A stretch of DNA of 38,126 nt from a virus, in IMG/VR virus record IMGVR_UViG_3300021138_000086, positions 1-38,126 of that record; one strand, written 5' to 3'. Below, piece by piece: positions 7,046 to 12,143 of this stretch (its first letter is position 1; each line of letters begins with the position of its first letter). A model generated the notes under the pieces. That model was not told the DNA's origin, made no database searches, and was given only the letters and a program-made list of their open reading frames with translations. The position numbers and the translations under genes are program-made.

Positions 7046-7947
7046 ATTGCAAACTTCTTGAGCATCTCATCTACTGCTCTTTTGGTATTAGTTCTCAAAG
7101 CATCATCCTCCCTAAAATCTTCTGCGGTTACACCCAACAACCTACCCTCTAAGTCCTTACGCATCTGTTCTAATTGCAAGTCATTGGTTAAGTTAAGGTG
7201 TTTGAGTAGTCCTGTGAGTTCTTGTGCGTTCTCAACTAGGCTATCCCTAAATATCTTTTTAGTGCCTGAGCCATCGTAGTCAAAGCGTTCGGACATCTTG
7301 CTTAGCGCATCATGTAAGCGTTCCCATACATCTTTCATTGCGCCATCAAGTCGGGTTTTATAGGCTTGGCTGTATCTATCTTGCAATTCCTTCATGCCAG
7401 CTTCACCAATATCCACCCTAAAATCACCCGCTTCGGGGACAGGGCTGAATGTATAGTACATACCGAATTTACTTTGTATCTTTTCTACAACAGGGTAATC
7501 CTCCCTGTTAAATAGGTCGCCTAGCTGAAAAGCTGCTTTAGAAACAAGGACATCGTACTCAGCTAGAAATTCTGTAACCTTATCGGTAAACATCTTTTCG
7601 TATTCTGATAGCTTCGATTTGTATTCAAAGAATAAAGTAGATGGAAGCAACCGAGTGCCAGCGTCTGACCAAGGACTTGTTTGGGAATAGCTCCAGTTAC
7701 GGATTGTTGATGATAGTTTCCCTATCTCCGCAAGTTTCTCCGAGCCCGCCAAAAGATTCTTGTGGTAATTGCCAGCCCGACCCTTTGTGTTCTTGCTTGC
7801 ATCTACCTCTGCGCTGACAGTCTTATCTAGCTTGCGCCCTGTCCATACAGATAAAGATAAGTCTACGAGCATCGCACTACTGCTAATTTTTGAGTAGGCA
7901 TAATCGCTTGGTACTTCTAGGTTTAATTGCATTTGATTTGTTTCCAT
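7042..7947 (-). CDS. DUF3150-like protein
   Basis: A 301-aa protein. ATG at 7947 is chosen (GGAGAG, good spacing) over an upstream TTG. The N-terminal MLVDLSLSVWTGRKLDKTVS resembles the start of DUF3150 proteins, where a short strand with S.WTGR precedes a long helical body. The rest is predominantly helical and charged, with few Cys and no membrane segment. In plasmids and phages, DUF3150 genes commonly sit next to a MoxR ATPase and a VWA (CobT-like) gene, exactly as here, which supports the call. The molecular role is not established. Transcription probably starts at the promoter at 8023-8051. Confidence 0.65.
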   Translation of the reverse strand: METNQMQLNLEVPSDYAYSKISSSAMLVDLSLSVWTGRKLDKTVSAEVDASKNTKGRAGNYHKNLLAGSEKLAEIGKLSSTIRNWSYSQTSPWSDAGTRLLPSTLFFEYKSKLSEYEKMFTDKVTEFLAEYDVLVSKAAFQLGDLFNREDYPVVEKIQSKFGMYYTFSPVPEAGDFRVDIGEAGMKELQDRYSQAYKTRLDGAMKDVWERLHDALSKMSERFDYDGSGTKKIFRDSLVENAQELTGLLKHLNLTNDLQLEQMRKDLEGRLLGVTAEDFREDDALRTNTKRAVDEMLKKFAI

Positions 7948-7968
7948 GATTCTCTCCAAATAATAAAG

Positions 7969-7983
7969 TCGGGACTGTCCCGA
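7969..7983. promoter_or_regulatory. Operator-like palindrome, perfect copy, downstream of promoter P2
   Basis: TCGGGACTGTCCCGA lies 21 nt upstream of the DUF3150-like ATG. Taking transcription to start 7 nt after the -10 box at 8023-8028, it covers about +33 to +47 of the leftward transcript. The same spacing recurs at promoter P1. Confidence 0.8.
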
Positions 7984-8022
7984 ATAGGTTTAACTACATT
8001 AAACATCTACTACTTATACTAC

Positions 8023-8051
8023 ATTATAACAGCTTACACTTACTTAGTCAA
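8023..8051 (-). promoter_or_regulatory. Sigma70-type promoter P2, leftward
   Basis: On the minus strand, TTGACT (8046-8051), a 17-nt spacer and TATAAT (8023-8028). One base from full consensus. It drives the DUF3150/MoxR/VWA operon and lies over the 3' end of the 8040-8327 gene. The initial transcript (TGTAGTATAAG) resembles that of promoter P1. Confidence 0.85.
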
Positions 8052-8327
8052 CCAAAAAAATAATAATGCGGGTATGGCTATAAACATACCTACCATCCAA
8101 AACCCGTAGATCGCTTCGCCCAAGAACTCAAGGCTTAATTGCCAATCATTCTTAAACTTAGTAATCGAGCAAGCATACTCCGCATCTCTGAACGCTTCGC
8201 TTACTGTGCGGTGTGTCTTGTTGCTATGGATAATAACTGCGGGGTCAATCTCGGATTGATAGATAAACTCAGTCCGTTTTGTTATTGGTTTTGTTTTTAC
8301 TACTGGTTTAACTGGTTCTACTTTCAT
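8040..8327 (-). CDS. C-terminally anchored membrane protein, 95 aa
   Basis: The N-terminus is Pro/Lys/Val-rich (VEPVKPVVKTKPITK), the middle is soluble, and the last 25 residues are one hydrophobic segment (IYGFWMVGMFIAIPALLFFW) ending LTK. This predicts a tail-anchored or single-pass inner-membrane protein. The RBS is AGGAAAATAAA before the ATG. No family recognised. The gene's 3' end contains promoter P2. Confidence 0.65.
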   Translation of the reverse strand: MKVEPVKPVVKTKPITKRTEFIYQSEIDPAVIIHSNKTHRTVSEAFRDAEYACSITKFKNDWQLSLEFLGEAIYGFWMVGMFIAIPALLFFWLTK

Positions 8328-8328
8328 T

Positions 8329-8481
8329 TTATTTTCCTGTCGGTGTATGTTCAGGGTTATGTGTTACTAGGCTAGGTATATCTCTGATTGCATCAATCCT
8401 TGCCTGTTGTGGATGTGGCTGTGGCACATAGGGTTTATCTGTGTGCATGGCTGTCGTGGTTTGTTTAATTTTCTTAGTCAT
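8329..8481 (-). CDS. Short hydrophilic protein, 50 aa
   Basis: Read from ATG at 8481 (ATGA overlap with the gene upstream) to TAA at 8329-8331, 1 nt before the next ATG. It contains KPYVPQPHPQQARIDAIRDI, a Pro/His/Gln-rich stretch without predicted structure. The tight packing at both ends supports it. Function unknown. Confidence 0.55.
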   Translation of the reverse strand: MTKKIKQTTTAMHTDKPYVPQPHPQQARIDAIRDIPSLVTHNPEHTPTGK

Positions 8482-8717
8482 TTGATTCTCCCAATGTAGT
8501 TGCGGTTAATAAAATCTTCATACGACTCGTTGTACTTCCTTACTCTTAAATAATCACCAAACATATAGTGCAAGGGATTGCGCTCAGCTATCAAGTCCAC
8601 CTTCTCTTGCCTTGTTGCTAAGGTCTTGATTAGATGGGTAATACTGTTCTTTTCTGCTTGTGCGTGTTCTTTCACAGTCATGCGACTGCGTTCATCTCTC
8701 AATATTTTTATAGTCAT
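8478..8717 (-). CDS. Hypothetical protein, 79 aa
   Basis: A basic, mostly helical protein (VKEHAQAEKNSITHLIKTLA) ending in an aromatic-rich segment (YMFGDYLRVRKYNESYEDF). ATGA overlaps link it to both neighbours. No recognised domain; the size, charge and operon position would suit a small host-interacting or nucleic-acid-binding protein, but this is not shown. Confidence 0.6.
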   Translation of the reverse strand: MTIKILRDERSRMTVKEHAQAEKNSITHLIKTLATRQEKVDLIAERNPLHYMFGDYLRVRKYNESYEDFINRNYIGRIK

Positions 8718-8911
8718 TTCACCAACCCACCTTTCTGATTAACGCCGATTAAGTCGGCTTGGTTTGTTACCAACATATAGTTGGACTTGTGCATCGGGAC
8801 TACGCAACGAACTACTCGGCTCGCTACTTCGTCACCACAATCTAGGCATAGGCGATAACCCAATGCCCAACGCTTCTTTGCTACGAACTCATCACAGCGA
8901 TGACATCTCAT
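8714..8911 (-). CDS. Zinc-ribbon protein, 65 aa
   Basis: Four cysteines in two CxxC pairs (Cys3/Cys6 and Cys22/Cys25; MRCHRC and CLDCGDE) predict a zinc ribbon of about 30 residues with a hydrophobic linker. The C-terminal 35 residues look beta-rich (SRVVRCVVPMHKSNYMLVTN). Small zinc ribbons in phage early operons usually bind nucleic acid or host polymerase, which here is inference. Both ends are ATGA overlaps. Confidence 0.7.
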   Translation of the reverse strand: MRCHRCDEFVAKKRWALGYRLCLDCGDEVASRVVRCVVPMHKSNYMLVTNQADLIGVNQKGGLVK

Positions 8912-9006
8912 AAGATACCCCCAATAAAGTTTCCAAGCATAATAAAAAAGACAGCTAGGATGACCCAGCTACCACCCAACAACATAATAAAAACTAAGCC
9001 TTTCAT
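8908..9006 (-). CDS. Single-pass membrane miniprotein, 32 aa
   Basis: A 33-codon frame from ATG at 9006 to TGA at 8908-8910, with ATGA overlaps at both ends. The product is almost entirely hydrophobic (MKGLVFIMLLGGSWVILAVF and onward), a single transmembrane helix with Gly-rich faces. The double overlap in an unbroken chain of coupled genes is the main evidence that so short a frame is translated. Role unknown. Confidence 0.6.
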   Translation of the reverse strand: MKGLVFIMLLGGSWVILAVFFIMLGNFIGGIL

Positions 9007-9179
9007 TTTTTCTCTCCTTGTAGTGCTGTTAGTTTCGCCTTAGCTATGGCGATTGTTGTATATGCTAGTGCTAGTTCAGGCGATGCGCCCTCTACTCCTA
9101 AATCGTTTAATTTCTTTTCTGCTTGTGCTACTTGGTTTAGTAGCTCGGTGATTCGTTGTCCTTTGTAATACTCTGGCAT
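9003..9179 (-). CDS. Small helical protein, 58 aa, first gene of the P1 operon
   Basis: ATG at 9179 is chosen because AAAGGA lies 7 nt upstream. The longer frame begins with TTG and would read through the palindrome at 9215-9229. The protein is helical with a Leu-heptad character (LLNQVAQAEKKLNDLG, IAIAKAKLTALQG), suggesting a helical hairpin. It is the first gene after the long leader from promoter P1 and is coupled to the 32-aa membrane gene by ATGA. Confidence 0.65.
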   Translation of the reverse strand: MPEYYKGQRITELLNQVAQAEKKLNDLGVEGASPELALAYTTIAIAKAKLTALQGEKK

Positions 9180-9214
9180 TGTGTGTCCTTTTTGTAATTG
9201 ATTTAGTTGGGTAT

Positions 9215-9229
9215 TCGGTACAGTCCCGA
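9215..9229. promoter_or_regulatory. Operator-like palindrome upstream of the 9179 start
   Basis: TCGGTACAGTCCCGA, one mismatch from the palindrome. It sits 35 nt before the ATG of the first gene of the operon, at the distal end of the leader. No convincing promoter lies just upstream of it. Confidence 0.7.
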
Positions 9230-9497
9230 AAGGATTTCTCAAACACCCAGTAAACCTACTATCTATTTTGTTTGCCGTCTGCTAGTTTCTTGCAGTCCTT
9301 GTCAGGGGTTAGGGCATGGGATAAGTTTATCGTGAGTGGCATTAGGTTTGATAGCTAGGGTTTTCCCGACGCACTTTGGCGCACTAAGTAATTACCCTTA
9401 CATAACCTACACACATAAACAACCTTAGAGATACTGCTCGGTCTTAGAAACTAACCGCCCGCTTAAATGGGCTTCATAAGCCTACGCCTACTCTAAA

Positions 9498-9540
9498 CTC
9501 ACTCTGTATTCGTGAGCATTTACCAAGTTGTTAAAGAACG
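9498..9540 (-). promoter_or_regulatory. nut-like element: boxA plus stem-loop
   Basis: On the minus strand CGTTCTTTAACA (9540 to 9529) is very close to the bacterial rrn boxA (TGCTCTTTAACA). Twelve bases later a stem-loop CTCAC/GTGAG with a 9-nt loop follows (9516 to 9498). BoxA followed by a small hairpin is the layout of lambda nut sites and rrn antitermination leaders. It sits about 115 nt into the P1 transcript. Confidence 0.55.
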
Positions 9541-9604
9541 AATGGAAAGTTGTAGATAAGTGAAGGGGTGAAACCCATGCCTCTCGGTACATCATTCGCA
9601 ACAA

Positions 9605-9619
9605 TCTGGACTGTCCCGA
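9605..9619. promoter_or_regulatory. Operator-like palindrome downstream of promoter P1
   Basis: TCTGGACTGTCCCGA, one mismatch. It covers about +34 to +48 of the P1 transcript, the same position as the perfect copy downstream of P2. Confidence 0.7.
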
Positions 9620-9659
9620 ATACCTCTTACCTACAACCTAATACTCCATCTATAACTAC

Positions 9660-9688
9660 ATTATACGCCCTTATACTATGTTTGTCAA
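9660..9688 (-). promoter_or_regulatory. Perfect-consensus sigma70 promoter P1, leftward
   Basis: On the minus strand TTGACA (9683-9688), a 17-nt spacer and TATAAT (9660-9665). Both hexamers and the spacer are exactly the consensus, which predicts a very strong early promoter if not repressed. It overlaps the 3' end of the 9671-9985 gene, and the next leftward genes are the chain starting at 9179. Confidence 0.9.
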
Positions 9689-9985
9689 GTCATCTTTTGG
9701 TGTGCGGTTTGATGGTCTGATGAGTAGCTTGCCCCGATTGCCTACTCGGTAGCGTGCATATACTGTATGTGGTTTGAGATTATAAATTTGGGCTATGCGA
9801 GAAAGTGACAGTTCCCGCCCCTCGACAATAGTTTTAATCTGCTCATGCTTTTTCTTTACAATCTTTTGCTTTTTCTTGACAATCTTTTCTTTTTTCTTGA
9901 CAATCTTTTGCTCCACCATGCGCTTGGGTTTTCGTCTAATTTGATACAGGGTTTGTTTAAGTTGTTTAATAATACTGAGTTCCAT
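9671..9985 (-). CDS. Helix-turn-helix protein with lysine-rich repeats
   Basis: A 104-aa basic protein. Residues 27-47 are three perfect-length heptads KIVKKKE/KIVKKKQ/KIVKKKH. A helix-turn-helix follows at about 58-82 (ELSLSRIAQIYNLKPHTVYA), with the usual A-x3-x5-T spacing of a DNA-recognition motif. The RBS AGAGGG precedes ATG 9985. It follows the ribbon-helix-helix gene in a likely two-gene operon and ends inside promoter P1. It is a good candidate regulator of the nearby operators (inference). The Lys-repeat arm could strengthen nonspecific DNA binding or form a short basic coiled coil. Confidence 0.75.
   Translation of the reverse strand: MELSIIKQLKQTLYQIRRKPKRMVEQKIVKKKEKIVKKKQKIVKKKHEQIKTIVEGRELSLSRIAQIYNLKPHTVYARYRVGNRGKLLIRPSNRTPKDDLTNIV
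9845..9907 (-). repeat. Three tandem 21-bp repeats in the HTH gene
   Basis: Three consecutive 21-nt units encode KIVKKKx. The DNA copies are nearly identical, so the array may vary in length by slippage or unequal recombination. Confidence 0.8.
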
Positions 9986-9994
9986 ATTGCCCTC

Positions 9995-10267
9995 TTAATA
10001 ATCCCACTCGTTATCGTATGCTTGGCGTTGTGATGGGGACATGATTGCACTAGGTTGGTTTGGTCTGGCAGTTGTAGATGTAGTTGGTGTTGCACCGATC
10101 AATGCGTTGGGTGCTTCATCTCTGAGGTAGTCTATAAGAGCCATCCTTGCCATCGTAGAAGTTCCGACACCTTTGGCTAATGCGAGTGCGTTTAGCTGGT
10201 CTAGTAGCTTTTTAGGCATGCGGATAGCGAGAATTTCATCGTTTTGTTGCTGTTTCTTGTTTAACAT
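9995..10267 (-). CDS. Ribbon-helix-helix (CopG/Arc-type) DNA-binding protein
   Basis: A 90-aa protein. Residues 11-50 show the RHH pattern: a beta strand EILAIRMP, then helix KKLLDQLNALALAKG, a turn, and a second helix TSTMARMALIDYLRDE. The C-terminal 40 residues are Ser/Thr/Pro-rich and probably disordered. RHH proteins bind short palindromes as dimers of dimers, so this is a leading candidate to bind the TCGGGACwGTCCCGA sites or the GTATA/TATAC cluster just upstream of its own start (inference). The RBS is AAAGG before the ATG. Confidence 0.82.
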   Translation of the reverse strand: MLNKKQQQNDEILAIRMPKKLLDQLNALALAKGVGTSTMARMALIDYLRDEAPNALIGATPTTSTTARPNQPSAIMSPSQRQAYDNEWDY

Positions 10268-10317
10268 TGTTGTACCTTTGTTAGTTGTGTGTTGTAACGG
10301 GCTTAGGTGATCTGTTG

Positions 10318-10342
10318 GTATAAAGTATACACGATGTTATAC
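10318..10342. promoter_or_regulatory. GTATA/TATAC inverted-repeat cluster upstream of the RHH gene
   Basis: GTATA at 10318 and 10325, TATAC at 10326-10330 and 10338-10342. The arms at 10325 and 10342 form an inverted repeat with an 8-nt centre. The cluster lies 50-75 nt upstream of the RHH ATG and overlaps a TATACT-type -10 candidate with no good -35. It is a possible autoregulatory site. Confidence 0.4.
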
Positions 10343-10379
10343 GAGATGGAGTGAGAATTGAGTTTAATTTGCGTAGTAA

Positions 10380-10394
10380 TCGGTACTGTCCCGA
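10380..10394. promoter_or_regulatory. Operator-like palindrome upstream of the regulator genes
   Basis: TCGGTACTGTCCCGA, one mismatch, about 113 nt upstream of the RHH ATG. It could link the regulator operon to the same circuit as the early genes. Confidence 0.65.
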
Positions 10395-10784
10395 ATAGCG
10401 TGGTGTATTTGGTTATAAGGTTGTAATTTGCATATTTTGGGGAACTGGAAAAATACCCCCTTGATTCTATTGATTTGGCGGGAATATTCTTCTTTTCAAA
10501 GGTTTTCAAGTAGCCAAAGCTGGAGCGAAATCTCTGTTACACAATGTAATACGGCTCTACTACTATAACCTTTTCTTAAATATATTTATATAAGAATAAT
10601 ACAAAATAATCCCCTGCGAGCCTTATAAACAAAGGTCTGCAGATTTTTCCAAGTGTCTGGAATATTTGCGCTAATTGCGCTAATTGCGCTTTTACATTAA
10701 GTTACACTAGCCTGACAATCCCACCTTCTCAACATCTCAACTTCCCAAAAATGATAGTTCCCACAAAATCAGGACAAAATAAAA
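10395..10784. other. Non-coding AT-rich region with a 9-bp iteron array
   Basis: About 390 nt with no supportable gene. The stretch near 10570-10610 is very AT-rich (runs of TTTATATAAG type). It is followed at 10666-10690 by an exact 9-bp periodicity, TTGCGCTAA repeated. AT-rich DNA beside short iterons is compatible with a replication origin or regulator-binding array, but no replication protein gene is visible in the window. Confidence 0.45.
10666..10690. repeat. Tandem 9-bp iterons (TTGCGCTAA), 2.7 units
   Basis: TTGCGC begins at 10666, 10675 and 10684, separated by TAA, giving a perfect 9-bp period just under one helical turn. Each unit contains the palindrome GCGC. Origin or operator use is inferred only. 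Confidence 0.7.
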
Positions 10785-10802
10785 CCCGCAAGAAATTGCG
10801 GG
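10785..10802 (-). terminator. Distal terminator of the 10862-11413 gene
   Basis: Stem CCCGCAA/TTGCGGG with a 4-nt loop, followed in the leftward direction by a T-rich run (AAAATAAAA on the plus strand). Confidence 0.75.
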
Positions 10803-10804
10803 CA

Positions 10805-10830
10805 ATAAAAAACCCCGCACAAGGCGGGGT
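10805..10830 (-). terminator. Proximal terminator of the 10862-11413 gene
   Basis: Stem ACCCCGC/GCGGGGT (10812-10818 and 10824-10830) with a 5-nt loop and an adjoining A-run at 10806-10812, which gives a U-run for leftward transcripts. It is in tandem with the next hairpin. Confidence 0.85.
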
Positions 10831-10839
10831 CTAAGTGAA

Positions 10840-10854
10840 TCGGGATTGTCCCGA
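10840..10854. promoter_or_regulatory. Operator-like palindrome between gene and terminator
   Basis: TCGGGATTGTCCCGA, one mismatch, in the short gap between the stop codon of the 183-aa gene and its terminator. In this location it is unlikely to control initiation of that gene. Confidence 0.65.
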
Positions 10855-10861
10855 ATCGTTT

Positions 10862-11413
10862 TTATTCCTCGATGCAACCTTCACGCTTCAAGATGTCGAG
10901 AATCTCGTCTTTCACTTCGTCGCTAAGCGTATCGTCAAAATCAGAATGATTGTATAGCTTAACTAAGATATTGATAATAGCGGATTCGGTTTTCTCGGTC
11001 TTAGCACCTTTGCCCGAATTGCGGGATTTGTTTAAAGTCTTTAATGCTTTACCCGAATTAACCGCTTTAAAGTATAGCTCCCAAATATCTTGCTTATAAG
11101 ACTTGCTAAGATTACCAAGTGAATCGAGAAAAGCGGATTTTGCTGTCGCTGTTGCTTGGTCTTTCTTTCTACCATCTTCAAAGCGTACCCCGCCGTTATG
11201 TAAGCAAGCAATAGATTTGTTTAGGTTTTCTAATGCTGATGCCATTCCATCACTTGACGCTTTATAAGCAACGACGAACTTCGCTGAATCGTGGATAAGG
11301 TCAAGGGTTTCGCTACTGGTAAGACTAGGTTTAGTAGATTGAACCTTGACAATAGCTCCCGCCGATGTCTTAACGATTGAATTGATTACTTTAGATTGTG
11401 TTGATGTAGTCAT
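10862..11413 (-). CDS. Hypothetical protein, 183 aa, single-gene transcript
   Basis: Not recognised. It is rich in Ser, Lys and Ala, mostly helical, without membrane segments. A basic low-complexity stretch lies near residues 125-140 (LNKSRNSGKGAKTEKTES) and an acidic C-terminus follows (DEVKDEILDILKREG). The gene has its own strong promoter (11463-11491) and two tandem terminators, so it is transcribed alone and probably strongly. It lies next to the divergent switch, where phages often place an immediate-early or immunity gene. A DNA-binding or host-takeover role is possible but not shown. Confidence 0.75.
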   Translation of the reverse strand: MTTSTQSKVINSIVKTSAGAIVKVQSTKPSLTSSETLDLIHDSAKFVVAYKASSDGMASALENLNKSIACLHNGGVRFEDGRKKDQATATAKSAFLDSLGNLSKSYKQDIWELYFKAVNSGKALKTLNKSRNSGKGAKTEKTESAIINILVKLYNHSDFDDTLSDEVKDEILDILKREGCIEE

Positions 11414-11462
11414 GATGTATTACCTTTCTTAAATAGGATAGAACCATTCCATCCATAACTAA

Positions 11463-11491
11463 ACTATATCAAAGTTTTTAAACCCCGTCAA
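11463..11491 (-). promoter_or_regulatory. Sigma70-type promoter P3, leftward
   Basis: On the minus strand TTGACG (11486-11491), a 17-nt spacer and TATAGT (11463-11468). The bases after the -10 (TTAGTTATGGATGGA) resemble those after P1 (GTAGTTATAGATGGA). It drives the 183-aa gene whose ATG is at 11413. Confidence 0.75.
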
Positions 11492-11590
11492 ATTATAAAT
11501 ACATCAATCGTAAGTCATTGTTTTATATAGGTTTAATACTTGACTAAGTTATAAGGTTATTACTTGGTTTATCCATTCAATCAACCCTTT

Positions 11591-11605
11591 TCGGGACTGT
11601 AACGA
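11591..11605. promoter_or_regulatory. Degenerate copy of the operator-like palindrome
   Basis: TCGGGACTGTAACGA, two mismatches in the right arm, about 100 nt upstream of promoter P3. Confidence 0.45.
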
Positions 11606-11929
11606 ATGACTAATTGTTTTAAATAGTTCTAAAAAGGTTTTTTTGCGCCACGATTTTTTTATTTTTTAAATTGATTTTGACGACCCCCACCCCCAAAATT
11701 TTGAATTGGGACTCCGACGGTTCTACTAATACTCGAATTTGCACAGCCAACTATAGATTTTCTAGCCGATGCCCCCCTATCAAAATCAAATTCAATACCC
11801 CCGGGGGGTATATATTTTTTATAAAACCACCTCAAAAAAATAATACTGTAACCCTATGATTACAAATAAAAAACCCGTGCAAACATGTGACATCGACCGG
11901 CATAAAGTGCATGAAATTTCAATAAAACT

Positions 11930-11945
11930 GATACCCATAGGTATC
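11930..11945. promoter_or_regulatory. Palindrome GATACC-CATA-GGTATC in the switch region
   Basis: A perfect 6-bp inverted repeat around CATA. The right part (CATAGGTAT) recurs alone at 11969-11977, 33 nt on, giving one full and one half site. It is a candidate binding site for a late activator or repressor. Confidence 0.5.
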
Positions 11946-11985
11946 AAAACATGCGCATAATTAATACACATAGGTATAAAAAAGT

Positions 11986-11999
11986 TTCCCGAACGGGAA
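11986..11999. promoter_or_regulatory. Palindrome TTCCCGAACGGGAA, copy 1
   Basis: A perfect inverted repeat (TTCCCG/CGGGAA around AA), identical to the copy at 12035-12048. It lies about 110 nt upstream of the putative late -10 box. Confidence 0.7.
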
Positions 12000-12034
12000 T
12001 AAATGCCTAAAAAATAAGCAAAAACAACTAAATC

Positions 12035-12048
12035 TTCCCGAACGGGAA
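12035..12048. promoter_or_regulatory. Palindrome TTCCCGAACGGGAA, copy 2
   Basis: Identical to copy 1 and 49 bp downstream of it, near 4.7 helical turns, so the two sites face roughly opposite sides. It is immediately followed by the inverted repeat at 12051-12076. Confidence 0.7.
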
Positions 12049-12050
12049 AT

Positions 12051-12076
12051 ACTAGACAAATAAAAAACTGTCTAGT
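12051..12076. promoter_or_regulatory. Inverted repeat ACTAGACA/TGTCTAGT
   Basis: Perfect 8-bp arms with a 10-nt A-rich centre, just upstream of the rightward -10 candidate. It could be an operator or an RNA hairpin that ends stray upstream transcripts; there is no T-run directly after it. Confidence 0.55.
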
Positions 12077-12082
12077 AACAAT

Positions 12083-12111
12083 GCTGCACTACAACAAATG
12101 TATCGTATAAT
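12083..12111 (+). promoter_or_regulatory. Rightward late promoter candidate with weak -35
   Basis: TATAAT at 12106-12111 is a perfect -10. The region 17 nt upstream (GCTGCA) matches the -35 poorly. A strong -10 with a poor -35 directly after paired palindromes suggests an activator-dependent promoter. The start would be near 12118, followed by the RBS AGGAGA at 12132-12137. Confidence 0.5.
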
Positions 12112-12143
12112 ATACATTATTAACCCCTATTAGGAGAAACCCT

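Larger units (their letters stand above)
9230..9659 (-). other. Long untranslated leader of the leftward operon
   Basis: About 430 nt between promoter P1 and the first good start (9179), with no frame that has a usable RBS. It contains an operator copy, a boxA/hairpin element (9498-9540) and a further hairpin GGCTT-ATG-AAGCC read on the minus strand near 9467-9479. No T-run follows these hairpins, so they are not simple terminators. A structured or regulatory leader is likely. Confidence 0.6.
11606..12143. other. Divergent switch region between early and late genes
   Basis: About 540 nt without a supportable gene between leftward P3 and the rightward late genes. It has T-runs, a C/G palindrome (ATACCCCC/GGGGGGTAT at 11795-11811), and, near the late side, three groups of palindromes listed separately. 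It looks like the master control region. Confidence 0.6.

Noticed and set aside
9244-9345. A 27-aa minus-strand frame (MPLTINLSHALTPDKDCKKL) in the P1 leader
   Set aside because: No ribosome-binding site and no overlap with a neighbour; kept as leader.
9440-9500. A tRNA-like or small RNA fold in the P1 leader
   Set aside because: Only short hairpins are present; no acceptor stem/anticodon arrangement could be built.
10303-10509. A 68-aa minus-strand frame upstream of the RHH gene
   Set aside because: No RBS, unusual composition, and it reads straight through an operator copy; more likely regulatory DNA.
11671-11859. A 62-aa plus-strand frame in the switch region
   Set aside because: Low-complexity Thr/Pro/Asn translation of C-rich and T-rich DNA with no RBS and no coupling to other genes.
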